This document shows, in pieces, positions 11,701-24,217 of a stretch of 51,469 bases of DNA (positions are counted from its first letter, which is position 1; every line of letters begins with the position of its first letter). Source of the DNA: Priapulus caudatus (lineage: Eukaryota > Priapulida > Priapulimorpha > Priapulimorphida > Priapulidae); contig NW_014577279.1 in assembly GCF_000485595.1 (NCBI RefSeq), forward strand, positions 111,173-162,641, written 5' to 3'. A program made the position numbers and the translations under genes. Below the pieces are notes generated by a model, which searched no databases, was not told the DNA's origin, and was given only the letters and a program-made list of their open reading frames with translations.

Positions 11701-11956
11701 AGAGTTCATTAGAGAGGACGAGAACGAGAGAGATGAAAAGCGAGAGTATGTTAGAGATAGAAAAAGCGTGAGAGAGGCCGGAAAGAACATAAAGGAAGAG
11801 CTGGAAAGTAAATAAGAAAAAGAGATAGAGCAACAAATAGAGAAAGAGCGCAAGACAGAACGAAATAAAGAGAGGAAACGAGACACAGGTAGCAAAAGAG
11901 AGCGAGAAAGGAATAAACAGGAAGAATGCGAAAGAGAAAAAGAGAGGGGAGAGAAC

Positions 11957-11995
<39 letters not shown>
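11700..11995. repeat. GA-rich purine tract
   Basis: A nearly pure purine plus strand, ending in (GA)n at about 11960-11994. Frames across it are artefacts. Confidence 0.8.
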
Positions 11996-11997
<2 letters not shown>

Positions 11998-13390
11998 GGT
12001 AATATTAGGTTAAACTCTTCACTCTCTCCTAACAACAGTACACGCTGCTGTGACACATTTCTCTCTTCTTTCCAGTAGTATTGCCACTAATAGCGAAATG
12101 TCATCACAAATGCCACAAGACCCGGTAATAGCTTCTTTTGTCACGTTTTAATTCAGCAGGGCTTACAGGATGCATCTATTTACTCTTGCCGCTGTCGCTT
12201 CCTCAGCATCACACTTCAGCCGTGACGCACGCATATAGTAGCAATCAAGCAAGCAGAGAATAACGATTGAGAAAGAATCATGCAATGCGCTGGATCCGTT
12301 AGGCAGGCTCTTCTCGAGCTTGCACATGGATATTATTATGCATCCCATTTAATATACATGAACAGTCAGGCCTCACCAATGAAGCGAGGCGTTTTCCTGC
12401 TAGATATCGTAATAGTCGCTTGATGAACGTTGAATCTCTGAACAGAAGGGCTGCCTTAACGGGTAGACGCCTCGGAAATGAATATATTTGTGTGACTATA
12501 TTTCAGAGTGCGTATTGTCTACTCAACCAGCTACAGGCCGTCATAAGGTTCTTTATTCGCAGGTGGTCTACGCGCTTCGTTAATCCCTCATCACTGATGA
12601 CCATATGTAGTAATGATAACCAGTACATAACCAGCTATATGCATGTAGAGCCCACGTTTCCGCTATTGTAATAATAAATGACGTAACCAGAAAGCAATTT
12701 GTTGTCATAATGCTGCCACTTGTGAGTAATGGTTATGCCAAACATGAATGCGGAGACAAACATCTAGATAAAGAAATGAGAAGAATTCCTAGAATGTAAG
12801 GAAATAATTGGATAACGACGATAGAAGAGTAAGAACAGAAATCAATGCAATGTGAGTATGGGGAGAAATCAATAATTGATAAAAACACGCGAAATATGGA
12901 GTGTTGCAGTAGCCAGGATCATGGCCACGACACAGTACTTGTTTCTACATCGAAACCATTGATCAAAATACAATGCCAAAACCCATAACACACATAAACA
13001 GCTCGGTTCATATGATCAGCTGAAATCTTGCAACGCCAACCCTTAAATAACAATTAGCAGACGGTCATGCCTATTGATCTAACTATCTGGTGGGATTTCT
13101 AGGTGGCTCTGGCTAACTAGCCTTGCAATTGCGGCATTGGAACGACACTACTTAGACACGAAATATTGCAAAGTCGACAATTTAACATTCACGCGTACAA
13201 TACACGTATAAACCGGTTCAGTTTGGCCGACCGAGCATCAATATTCAAGTACTAATACGATAGTGTAAGTAAGTATAAATATCAAATACTAACAAGAAAA
13301 AGAGTAGCATATCCATATGAGATTTACCAAATGCCAAAACAGTAGCATGTCGTTAATAACTATGCATACATTTATGCAAATATAGTTATA
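11996..13390. other. No gene seen
   Basis: AT-rich unique sequence with frames up to 83 codons and no recognised motif. Confidence 0.5.
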
Positions 13391-13392
13391 CT

Positions 13393-13459
13393 AAGAGCGT
13401 ATTAAGAAGGTTTATAATACGCTCTTGATACGCTCTTGATACCTTCTTAATACGCTCTT
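13393..13459. repeat. Perfect 18-bp inverted repeat with internal direct repeats
   Basis: Arms 13393-13410 and 13442-13459 are exact reverse complements (AAGAGCGTATTAAGAAGG). The 31-bp loop itself carries two ATACGCTCTTGAT copies. It could be a tiny foldback element or a transcribed hairpin; no target duplication is evident. Confidence 0.75.
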
Positions 13460-14175
13460 GATTATACTTATAGTTTAAAGGAAGCATGTCACACCGCTGC
13501 AACCAGCACCAGAAACCCTTCATCCATGCACGCGGAGATGCTGGTCTCTACTATAGATTATGAATTATTTATTATAAATGGAAAGCTAGATTCTGTTTGA
13601 TGAGAAAAGCTATACCCAACCTGACAAAGAAAGGGGAGGCTCCATACCCACTGGTAAATATATATTCTGCATTCCTGGTAATATTGGTTGGGGTAGCTGA
13701 CTTCCCTTTTACAGGAATAGAAAAATTACATTTCCTGTATTATACGCTCACTGATAGTCGCTAGGGATAACATAACCTCATGTATACAATTACATGCACT
13801 CACCGGTGATGAGTTAATGTTATCGCTGCTCTCTGCCATTATTCCTTGGTATTCATGCGACCTCTTCTTTCCTTTCTCTCCCCCTGCATCTACTTCATAC
13901 TCGCCCCTGGCGTCGCCACCGCTCTGCTCACTTTGCTCTGTCCCTCTCGTCTTCGTCGTCGTCTGCCACTGATAATGTCACGAGCGCTGTGGCCGCCGGC
14001 TGCACATCCAACCAAGTTCAAATGTTTAGCGACAACTTAAATACCAGCACGAACCCTCAATAACGCAGCGCGTCACATGACAGCGTGCGGCCAATGATGA
14101 AATGGTTGATAAACATAACGATCACCGCTCTGCTGCTGCTTCTGCGCTGCCAACGGTGCTCCGCTCACGCTCCAT

Positions 14176-14510
14176 ATCGCTCTCTCTCCCTCTCTCTCTC
14201 TCTATCCCTGCCCCGTCTCGTTCTATATCGTATCATTCTCCCTCGCCCTCGCCCTCGCCCTCGCCCTCGCCCTCCTTCTTCTCTCTCATCTTTCTCTCTC
14301 TCTCTCTCGCCCTCTTTCTCCTCTTTCTCTCTCTCTTTCGCTCTCGATCTCTCTTTCTCTCTCGCTGTATTTCAGTCTCTGTCTTGCTCGCACCGCTTTT
14401 CACTCTCTTGTCTTCTCTCTCGCGCACGCTCTACCTCCGTCTTACTACCCCCGTACTATCGCGTTATCTCCCCTTCTCTCTCTCGCGCTCTCTCTCTCTC
14501 TCGCTCCATT
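14176..14510. repeat. CT-rich tract with CCCTCG array
   Basis: Pyrimidine-rich, with about six tandem CCCTCG hexamers at 14241-14275. The overlapping Ser/Leu/Arg-rich frames (144 and 187 codons) are products of the tract. Confidence 0.85.
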
Positions 14511-14767
14511 ATGGTTTAACTACCGTTAAATCGATATCGTTGTTGCTTGGCATGCAGCTAAATCCGCATTTTAATTTCCACCTGCTCGTTTTGTCAGCAG
14601 CAGCATCGTTATCACTGTTGAACTATGCCGAATACTACTATTTCACGGCTTCTCGTAGTATGTGAACTAAACGACGCAATAGTAATATATTCCGACTATT
14701 GGCTTCTATTCACGCCACCGTTGGGAGACACAATACCATTTGAAGACGCAAGGCTACGCAGAAAGCA

Positions 14768-14793
14768 AGAGAGAGAGAGAGAGAGAGAGAGAG
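14768..14793. repeat. GA microsatellite
   Basis: Thirteen or so GA units. Confidence 0.9.
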
Positions 14794-14889
14794 GTTTTTA
14801 GCGTGCGCTCGGCTTCCGCTGTGTGTTTAGCCTATTGGCTATGTTTATACTTTTTATATGACGGCTATTGTTATAGGGTCTCTATCGGC

Positions 14890-14940
14890 GGTTAGGGTTA
14901 CGAGTTAGGGTTAGCGGTTAGGGTTAGGGTTAGTGTTAGG
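14890..14940 (+). repeat. Interstitial TTAGGG-like tract
   Basis: Five clear GTTAGGGTT units mixed with GTTAGCG and GTTACGAG variants over about 50 bp. The metazoan telomere unit is TTAGGG; here it is short and degenerate, inside unique sequence and 440 bp from an assembly gap. Confidence 0.65.
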
Positions 14941-15002
14941 CGTGTTACGGGTTACACTTCTGCGCAGTACCAAGTCTGGTACACTTTGTGTATACATTAT
15001 GT

Positions 15003-15691
15003 ACCTCGGGTTACATTATCTGATCAGTACCTGTCTACGCACAACGACCCCTTGAGCCATTACTAGGGCAATCGGCAGAGTATGGCACTCATACTGTTCG
15101 CGGTCCGGCTTTTAGTTCTTCATAAACAGTCATTTTCTCAGAATCCTGCATTTTCGTTGAAGCACCTGCATCCATAGACAACCACCGGCCAGATGTACTT
15201 TTTTAAGAAAATCGTAGCCGCCCCTCTACTTATTTCCTGCCTTCGCCAGAACTAAATTCTATGCCGGGTCGATGGCAAACTTGACAAAATGTCGACACTC
15301 AGAACTACGCATTATGCCTATTTGATATTTGGCGTTTTCTCCCGAACGGTGCTGAAATTGTGAAGATGTGACCGTATTNNNNNNNNNNNNNNNNNNNNNN
15401 NNNNNNNNNNNNNNNNNNNNNNNNNNNNNNNNNNNNNNNNNNNNNNNNNNNNNNNNNNNNNNNNNNNNNNNNNNNNNNNNNNNNNNNNNNNNNNNNNNNN
15501 NNNNNNNNNNNNNNNNNNNNNNNNNNNNNNNNNNNNNNNNNNNNNNNNNNNNNNNNNNNNNNNNNNNNNNNNNNNNNNNNNNNNNNNNNNNNNNNNNNNN
15601 NNNNNNNNNNNNNNNNNNNNNNACATAATACTAAACAACCTAAAACTACCTCGGGTACATATCTGTAGTACCTGTTACGACAACGACCCTT
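15003..15691. repeat. Short direct repeat flanking the gap
   Basis: About 45 bp at 15003-15049 (ACCTCGGGTTACAT...AGTACCTG...ACAACGACCC) is repeated with changes at 15647-15691. Its placement on both sides of the gap suggests an unresolved tandem repeat. Confidence 0.5.
15379..15622. other. Assembly gap (244 N)
   Basis: A run of N. Frames crossing it are meaningless. Confidence 1.
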
Positions 15692-18600
15692 CGTGCCCTA
15701 GTATGCTCCAGGTGACGTCGTTTCGTTATGACACCGATGATTCTGAGTGACGCTGTCGTTTTGCGAACCTGCTGATTCGTTACAACGTCCGGCCTATCCC
15801 GTGCCTAGTGTTGCACGGTACATCACAGCTCTACATCTATTTATACGATACTATTATCAGATATCGAAAAAAACTTGAGCATTGACTTAGTAAGAAATAT
15901 GTATTATATTTATTATCTGTCGAAATTTGATAGAAATGTAACTAAGATATTATAATATTTTGACGGCCATCGGAGTCAGATGATGTGGAACGAGTCTATT
16001 GAACCAACTAAACAAAGCGGCCTGTTTATTAGACCAGCGTTATCCGGATTGTATGATCCGCCCAAACAAACACGTATTGAAACTGTGGTGAATATGTAGG
16101 CTACAGCACAAACTTGTTTTCTATTAGTGGAAGCATTTCCATCCACCGAGTAATCTTATAATTATTATGAACGATATATCACGATTGGTGTCTGTCCATT
16201 TCACAGTTTCCACCCCTCTCTTCTCCACTACTTACCATACACTCCTTCCATCTCTGCCAATCAGCGAATACAATAGAAAATGCAATGTTTATTGATTTTA
16301 TGTTCTTGTAAATTAACATTATTTTAGTTTTAGATATATGATATATATTTGCTACAAAGACTTCAATGAATTTATGTAGGGAGTCGTGGAGCTAAACGGC
16401 CCCATCGCGTAATATGACCCACCCTCTAGTCATCGGGTAATATTAGGCCTACCAACCTCTGCGTGCTAATAGATAGCGTGCAATTTGGGTTTAATGATGG
16501 GCAAATGTTGAACGCGTGATATAATACTTGTAAGAATCAATCAGTGGTTTTAGACGTGAGAACAACATGGTCTGTATATGTTCTGTTCTCAGAAGGTAAT
16601 AATATCTAGACAATACAATCTCTACACTATACTTTCCTAAACAGCCTCCTTGGTAACAATGTGGTGTCTACATCGCACAAGACCGTTACAGGATCACAAT
16701 GATAATTTTCTTGAGTCATCGTCTAAAGTTTAATATGGGGCACGAATATTAATTTTCTAGAACGCGGGATTCGACCATTTTAATATTCTGGGAACCAAAA
16801 AATATCAAATAAAGTCATCTGGGACGCAGCAAGCTGAAATCGCAATTTTAAGTGATAGGGAAATTGAACAGTACGTTTTTTACGTGGTAACCTGGAAGGT
16901 TATGTCGATTCTATTAAACCCATTCCGCAAAATACTAGGCTACTTATATGAGCTTTGATTTCAATGAAGTTCACAGATATTAGGAGGAAAAATTTACTCT
17001 TTTTGCATCTAGAAACCTGTTGCACAGTATTCAATGCAGGGGACTTAATTTCTGTTAGGTGGGTTTGAGCCAAAGCGGTACACTTTTGCAGCGTCATGAT
17101 GATCTACGACCTTTCTACCAGTACCGCTATATTTTTATGATCAAATAATATAAATTCAATGTATAAATGGTGCAGTTGGTAATTGAGTGCAAATATTAAT
17201 TTGAAAAACTTTTCCTTTGATATTCCTTCTCCTAACCCCAAAATTCCTTTGATGTGAAATACTCGTCCTAATTCTAGAGAAAACCGTGCCACTATAAAAA
17301 GACGATCGAGTAAGCAATGATGAACTTCTAGTGCAATATATTTAGCTCTAGAGACGAGAGAAAGTTGACAATTGGGCTATTTAAACGCGTCAAACGAATT
17401 TGGAGTACGAAAAATTACGCTTAACATGTGGAACTAATAACGATTTTCTTAGTAGTCCATTTTACACAGCTCCGTGGGCACGAAGCCCCTCAACGCAAAA
17501 ATATTGTTGTTGTTGTTGTTTATTTTGTGGGGTAATGATTGACAATTGACAATTGGTAATTTTACGATTATGTTGTTCCGATTAGAGCAAGGGTCAACTA
17601 ACATGTTGAAATGATTAATTTCAATCAATACTGACGAAAACATTTCAACCCCAAGGCTTGAGGAGACCATTTTGTCCTACCTTTGAGAATTTCTTACTCT
17701 TTCATTCTTCCGCACTTCATGAACAGAGAGAGATGGAAGGATAAATATATTAAATGAATAACACTACATGAATATACTGACTTGGGTGATTCCGCCCCGT
17801 TTTTATGATAAGAATTATCAATCTTGTGCTGTTGCCACTCTGATTCGGAGATAGCAATTAAACAACACGCGTGCGTCGAATCGGTATCCTATAGAACGCG
17901 TTGCAACCTTTTAGACCCTCTGCCTCGACAGACAACTGCGTCTGAGCTTGAATTGAATTGAATAGAATCGATTATAAAAAAAGAAATTGCGGACCATCAA
18001 CCATCAATAGCTAATAAGATGTATCGAAATAAATGACGTCAACAAAATGAGGTGGTGTAACTAATTGGCTTCCGGGGGCAACTCGAGACCTTCCCGCGAG
18101 TAGGCATGCACTGATCGAGCTCTAGCAGTAGGCCCCTACTATTCAATTAATACAGTTTTTCCATTGTGTATATTCACTCTGCGTTAATAGTAGTTACTTA
18201 AAGGCGTGCCACTCGTACCTTAATTAGACCTTTACGATAAACGTGCTGTACGCATATCGACATATTTATCCAGCATTTTGCCTAATATGCTAGCAAATAG
18301 CGGTCGGTGGTGCCCAGCTAACTTCCCGCGTGCGTGGCAATTAGGTTGCAAGCGATTTTTAGTAAGAGGTACTTATTCCAAGCGTAATTATTGATCTTAT
18401 GTTGTTAAGGCTATTAGCGTCACAAGTTGTGTTGCAGGTTTAGGAGCCGCTTGCCACACCGTCTCCTTGCTCCTATGGGTTTATAATTGCCGAGAGCCAG
18501 CTACGTTTTTGCGTCAAGTAGGCCTACTAGTAACCTTTAAGCCCGTTGCAATAGGTTGATGATGGTCTTGGACTTCTTGCATCCTGCTGGCAAGTTTTTG

Positions 18601-19590
18601 CTTGCCGAAGTCAGTTTATTTTGGCTGTTACAAGAATGTAACCGAGGGTAACGAGCGTAAACTCGCAAGTCGAAAGCGTAAGTCCGCACTCCCGGTCCGT
18701 TTCATCTGAGAACAATATATACAGTTCTCAGCGTTTCATAACGCTTGATAATGACGCGCGGTGCCATCTAGCGCGAGAAAGCGCAAATTATCGCCTTAAA
18801 ATTAATCACCCGATAAGCCAGCGCTTAGCCTATTCAACAGGCACTATGCAGTTGCGGTTATACGTTTCATCAGAGAAATTGTTACAAAATATCATTACGT
18901 ATTACTGTGGCCTATACAGTCATAGACTAAGAATAACGTAAAGCAATAAAGTAATTTTATTTTCCTATATCAGTCTATTTATTTATTTATTCATTAACGG
19001 TACTTTGTAAAAGATATACCAACATGAGCTTACAAGCTCCTCAACGTCAGTGCAATAGTAAAAAAAAACGGTTCTTAATTAAAAGTGCTAGTTTAACAAG
19101 TGACAAGCGACGACACCAAGGCAGCTAGGTACGTTTGTTATTTGTACAAATAATTAGTTTAGTGGAGAGGGCGCAACATGTTTTAATTTTCCCGCGTTTA
19201 CTAGCATGCGTTTTGTATGTAAAGGCAGTATCTGTATTGCGTGTCACATAACTATAGTCTACACACTACTGTCGGTGTCACCGCTACTGTCGGTTCTGTC
19301 AAGCCTCGGCCTGCAAAAATGTAAGTTGATTTAATTCTAATATTCTGCTGCTCTTCTAATATATTTTTAGAAAGTATGTGTTAAATTCATAGTGTTAAGG
19401 TATGGCGCACAGTGCACGTTTGATTTGACAGCTAAATAACATTTAATTGTATCTTGCATATTCGCGTGGTTGTCTAAGAACACAATGTATTACACGGTGG
19501 ACAAATGTATAATGTAGTAAGAACGTATTCTACGTTCATTATCATGTCTAGTATTTTACTGCCACCGAGACCTTCTGCTTTCCGCCTCTG
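15623..19590. other. No gene seen
   Basis: AT-rich unique sequence. Notable items are only a (GTT)n tract at 17506-17521 and a good donor-like GTAAGT at 19320. The longest frames (60-73 codons) show no family motif. Confidence 0.45.
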
Positions 19591-19629
19591 CTTTGACGAC
19601 AGTAAAATCCATCAACACCATGAGAAAAG

Positions 19630-20262
19630 GTGCCTGACCAAGCTGAGAATGTGGCAGAGCTCACTGCTAATGGTGACGGACCGGATACTTAATTGTCACC
19701 GGATGAAATTCATCCGGTACCAAAAGCTGGTCCAGCAAAAGGGTAGTCAAGGGGAAGAAAGAAAGGCAGCACCAAAATAATAACGGATACCCCCATTAGA
19801 AAGGAAATTGCAACAAAACAAAACGGCCAAAACTAAGACCAAATGGTTTTTCAGCAAACGTACAAAGCAACCAGAACCTGACCTCGACAGCAGTTCATCC
19901 AATTCTGACTTAGAAGTAGAACTTTATGATCAATCCAATGAAGCTATATCTGAGGAAGACATGGAGATTATTGAGGGTGACTTTGTTGTGGTGAAGCTTG
20001 CTGGAAAACCACGCATTGTGCATTTCATAGCACGAGTCGATGTTGTTGATGGGGACGATACTCGGAGATTTTCTTCCAGAAAGTGACAGGTCGTATAGAC
20101 GCATAAGAAATGGTATTTGTGCCAAATTTAGATGACGCAGCATCTTTCTCTAAACATGACGTAATATACAAACTTCCTAAACCAGTTACTGTCGGGGATC
20201 TGCCCGAAGAAGTTGCCAATTAATTAATGTTTAAATGCAACTTGAGTAAATGGCACCTTAAA
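19630..20262 (+). pseudogene. Decayed C-terminal tail of a transposase-associated protein
   Basis: Joining three frames gives a recognisable order. First LSPDEIHPVPKAGPAKG then GRKKGSTKIITDTPIRKEI, a basic linker with a TDTP motif. Then an acidic Ser/Asp-rich stretch. Then GDFVVVKLAGKPRIVHFIAR, a tail resembling those found at the C end of invertebrate DDE/jerky/Tigger-like proteins. Finally FVPNLDDAASFSKHDV, YKLPKP and FKCNLSKWHL. The copy is broken by in-frame stops (for example near 19745, 20103 and 20219) and by frameshifts around 19830 and 20055. The assignment rests on remembered family pattern, not a search. No intact catalytic domain is visible upstream, so it is a 5'-truncated relic. 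Confidence 0.6.
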
Positions 20263-21080
20263 TAAGTGTGATCAAACTTGCAAATATGAATGGAAAAGGT
20301 CAATCTTACTTCTAGTTACCATGTTAAAAGGCAATTAAATGCTCATTAAATGCTCAAATCTCGAACGTTATATGCCTTCCTCGCTGTCACTTAAATAGTT
20401 TCACTTCCTGTCCCTTGTCGTCGGCATAGGGAGATATAAACGAATGTGGATGCGACGACAGCGTCCGTTCGCTGCCCACCAAGGACAAGTGGGAGTGGGG
20501 AGGTTGCTCACAGGACATCAGATATGGAGAGAAGTTCGGTAAAGAGTTCACCGACTCGAAGGAGAATTCCCGTGCACGAGATGGCATGATGATCGAACCT
20601 ACACAACAACGAGGCTGGACGAAGGGTAAACGCTACGACGAACCGCCTTCATTTCGGTCCGACCTCTCACATATTTTGTGTTAATTTTTGTTGGCAAAAA
20701 CTTGAAATCTTGCTTTTATAAAAATTCGTAACTTTTTAAATACGATTTCACAATTAAAGCTACATTTTTTATTTACATAGAAAAATATGTCTAAAAGTCT
20801 CGAAATTACATTATCTCGAGTTATTATAGGTGCGGGCGGAGCTACGTCACAGATAAGTAGTCACGTGACCACCAGCAGAACGCCGCGTGAAAACAACACG
20901 ATCGCGTCACTGGCGCCCATAGGATTACTGCATAACGATACGAATTATCCGTCACTTGGTTTGAAAGTTTTAATAAGTTTTTTTCATGATATTTTTTCTA
21001 ATATGCCTTACGAGTATATGGATAGCCGTTCTGTAGCTATAATTATGACATTATGTAAGATACATATGTGCACGAGTAGA
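20263..21080. other. No gene seen
   Basis: One frame of 98 codons (20787-21083) shows no known motif. GGCGGAGCTACGTCA at about 20835 resembles a GC-rich dispersed-repeat fragment. Confidence 0.4.
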
Positions 21081-21084
21081 TAAT

Positions 21085-21995
21085 AACACACACACCGTGA
21101 CACACTCACACGCACACGCACACGCACACGCACACGCACACGCACACGCACACGCACACGCACACGCACACGCACACGCACACGCACTCGCACACACAGT
21201 GACACACTCACACGCACGCGCACATGCACACGCACTTGCACACACACACACGAACACACAAACACGCACACGCGCGCACACGCACGCACGCACACGCACA
21301 CACAGGCACACGCACGCGCGCACACGGACGCACGCACGCACGCACACGCACACGCACACACAGTAACACACTCACACGCACCACGCACACGTACACGCCT
21401 CGCACACACAGTGACACATCGTCACACGCACACGCACACGCATACGCACACGCACACGCGCCACACACATGACACACAAACGCGCACGCGCGCACACGCA
21501 CGCACGCACGCACGCACACGCACATGCACACGGCACACGCACACGCAGTGACACACTCGGACCGGCACGCACACGCACACGCAGTGACACACTCGGACGC
21601 ACACGCACACGCACACGCGTACACAAACACGTACGCACACGCACACGCACACGCACACGCACTCACATGCACACGCACACGTACACACAGTGACACACTC
21701 ACACGCACACGCACACGTACACACAGTGACACACTCACACGCACACGCCACACCGCACACGCACACACGGTGACACACAAACACGCACACGCACACGCAC
21801 TCGCACACACAGTGACACACTCACACTCACACGCACACGCATACGCACACGCATACACACACGCACGCACGGACGGACGCACGCACGCACACACACAGAC
21901 GCACGCACACGCACAGGCACTCACACACACAGTGACACTCACACGCACGCACGCACGCGCGCACGCCACACACACACACACACACACCCACACAC
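21085..21995. repeat. CA/CG satellite with a recurring GTGACACAC motif
   Basis: About 900 bp of CACACG hexamers. At least ten GTGACAC (or GTAACAC) motifs punctuate it at irregular intervals (near 21091, 21200, 21362, 21410, 21547, 21583, 21688, 21724, 21770, 21810, 21930), which suggests duplication of longer units. The 263-codon Cys/Val/Arg-rich minus-strand frame and its counterparts are artefacts. Confidence 0.85.
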
Positions 21996-22620
21996 ACACG
22001 CAGTTATAAAATAGTAGTTACCTGTCACGAAATGATCAGAACAAATAGTGGAGAATTTTGACGGACTCCAGTGCGTACCATTTACATTTACTCATTTACT
22101 GCATTTACATTTAGTGGCAGCTAGTCAGCCACTTATGACTTATCACGCCTCTCTGGACTCTTATGTCATTTTGGCAGCTAAAAAAAAAAATCTTTTCTAT
22201 CTCGTGCAATATATATGATTGTGACAACCTACTACTACACACGTTTTCGGCATATATGCAAGGAAATTAGTATGCTTTTGGTTTGAAATGGGGTATTGCG
22301 TGTGTAAGCTCACGGAGCCCGGGCCCCCCACTCCGAGATCGGAGGGACCGCATGCGCGTTCCCAAAATCTCCGGTAAAGGGGTATTTTCGCGCGACAAGA
22401 TCCGGCCCAAGAATTGTAAAAAAAGGGGTGTATTTGAATTTTTACCCGGAGATTTCTTTAAACAAGAGCCGCAGAGCGTCTGGGCTCATCTGAGGGTCTG
22501 TTGCTACGATTATAAACGTAAAATTTCAGTCGTGCGTAGTACCACATTTGTTAGGCGCAGATATGCAGACACGCAGTTGCGTACACATCATTGTTAGGAC
22601 ACGCCACTATCGCAGATGGA

Positions 22621-22700
22621 GGTAGGGGGAGGGTGGGGGAGGGTGGGGAGGGTGGGGGAGGGGCGGGGGGAGGGGGGGGGAGGGGAAGGGAGCTGGAGGG
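22621..22700 (+). repeat. G-run tract with quadruplex potential
   Basis: More than ten runs of three or more G separated by single A or T over about 75 bp. The composition satisfies the usual G3+N1-7 pattern several times. Confidence 0.8.
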
Positions 22701-22919
22701 GGCTCTAATAGCAAAAGCAGTTCACTCCTTTGTTAACAGTCAACAAATCCATGTTTAACCTTATTCCCCTCTTGAGGGTCAAAAAGTTATCACCACTTAA
22801 CTTTTCGCACGTCAGTGGAAAGCACATTTCATGGTCCTTTCAATAAAGCCATAAAAATAGTAGGTCACCGCTGAAACAAAAAAGTTTTTCAATCGCTCGG
22901 TCACGCCATGTCCTCAGAA

Positions 22920-23300
22920 AATGTTCTAAAATCTGCCCTGTGCCCCATTGACCTTTGACCTGTGACCTCCAATTTCGGCACAGTGATGGCTTTTCCTACC
23001 ATGATGCTATACACCGACTATCACGAGCCTAGGTCGAGCCGTTAGATTTGGCCGCCATTCTGCATTTCCTCCCTATACCTTAAGTAAGGAGGGAATGTTC
23101 CCCTTCTTTTACACCTCTTGACCTTTGACCTTTGACCCCCAGCTTCGACATCCCAACTCGTTTTCGGATTACCCCCCAGTCCCGAATATCGTACCGTACG
23201 TCGAGCCGTTTAGATTTGTGCCCAACTGTGACGGACGCACGGACGCACGCACGGACGATCATGCGATTCTACAAGCTGCATCTGACTATGTCAGATGAGC
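22920..23300 (+). repeat. Dispersed repeat with TTGACCTTTGACC and GACGGACG motifs, copy 1
   Basis: It contains two TTGACCTTTGACC-type blocks, a duplicated GTCGAGCCGTTAGATTTG motif (about 23033 and 23200) and an ACGGACGCACGGACG stretch ending in CTGACTATGTCAGATGAGCT. The same tail logic recurs at 25330-25575. It looks like a SINE or LINE 3' end; the family is not named. Confidence 0.55.
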
Positions 23301-23607
23301 TAAAAGGGTGTTTTTCCTCTCTCTTTCATCTTGAATATTATAGAAAACTTTTATCAAATCCCGGGATCAAATTCCTGAAATTCCTGCTAGTTTTGAAAGC
23401 TCATTCAGAATTATTTTATTTTGAAAAGTAAAAATATTGCTCCCTAGTTCCCTATTAGAAGCAGTGTTCCGGATTTAAGGGGGTCTCCAAGGCAGGAAAA
23501 ACCCGCAAAAAGCCCGAAAGGGGGTTCAGAAATTTTGGCGAGTCCTGAGATAGGGGGGGTGCTTTCAAAGGAAGGAACGAGCCATATACGTACCCTAAAT
23601 AACACTT

Positions 23608-24041
23608 GCTGCGTTCACACGAGAAGTTTAGTTGCGTTCACACGCTAAAATATACGCGGCTTGCTTAGCCACGGCTTGCTTAGCCGCGATTGCTCCGGCT
23701 TGCTTAGCGCGGAATCATATTCCGCGCCAACTAAGCCGCGTATATTCGGCACCACGCTGGCCGCGTATTGATTGTCGTGTGAACGCATTGTTCGTGTTGT
23801 TCGCGCATTGTGAAAGCATTGTTCGTGTGAATTGCGAAACTGTAGCGCTCTAACCTAGACTGCTACCCGTTCGCTGCACGACGTTAGTGTAGCGTGTGGA
23901 ACTGTCGACCGGGTACCAGTCTATATTATACCTAGCTAGCTAAGCCTCGAATCTCGTGTATCTCGTGTGAACGCATTTTACCAGAACTTAGCACCAACTA
24001 AGTACGGTACCAGCTAGGCCGTGTATACGTGTGAACGCAGC
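23608..24041. mobile_element. MITE with GCTGCGTTCACACG terminal repeats
   Basis: Starts GCTGCGTTCACACG and ends CGTGTGAACGCAGC, exact inverses (14 bp). TGCGTTCACAC or its complement recurs inside (about 23633 and 23777). No clear target duplication. A second MITE is nested at 23855-23923. Superfamily unresolved. Confidence 0.7.
23855..23923. mobile_element. Foldback MITE, CTAGACTGGTACC family, copy 1
   Basis: The ends CTAGACTGCTACCCG and CGGGTACCAGTCTA are near-perfect inverses. Copies 2 and 3 are at 41198-41297 and 45105-45195. Confidence 0.65.
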
Positions 24042-24217
24042 TACTGAGTGGGGGGCCCGGGTCACGGAGACAGGCTATTGTTTTCACCGGCACAGCTGGT
24101 TGCTAGGTTAAGAAAGTCCCGGATGTGGCAAAGTGCCCGGCTGTCCGCCCGCACCTATATATTACCTATTAACTATAATGCTCTTACCTACGACCAGACT
24201 TCCGTTTCCGCTCACAG

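Noticed and set aside
15318-15638. Frames crossing the N run
   Set aside because: Artefacts of unknown bases.
17449-17670. 73-codon minus-strand frame with poly-Asn
   Set aside because: The Asn run is a GTT microsatellite on the other strand; no family signal.
21008-22009. Frames up to 263 codons rich in Cys/Val/Arg or Thr/His
   Set aside because: Pure consequences of CACACG repeats; several overlapping frames on both strands are equally open.
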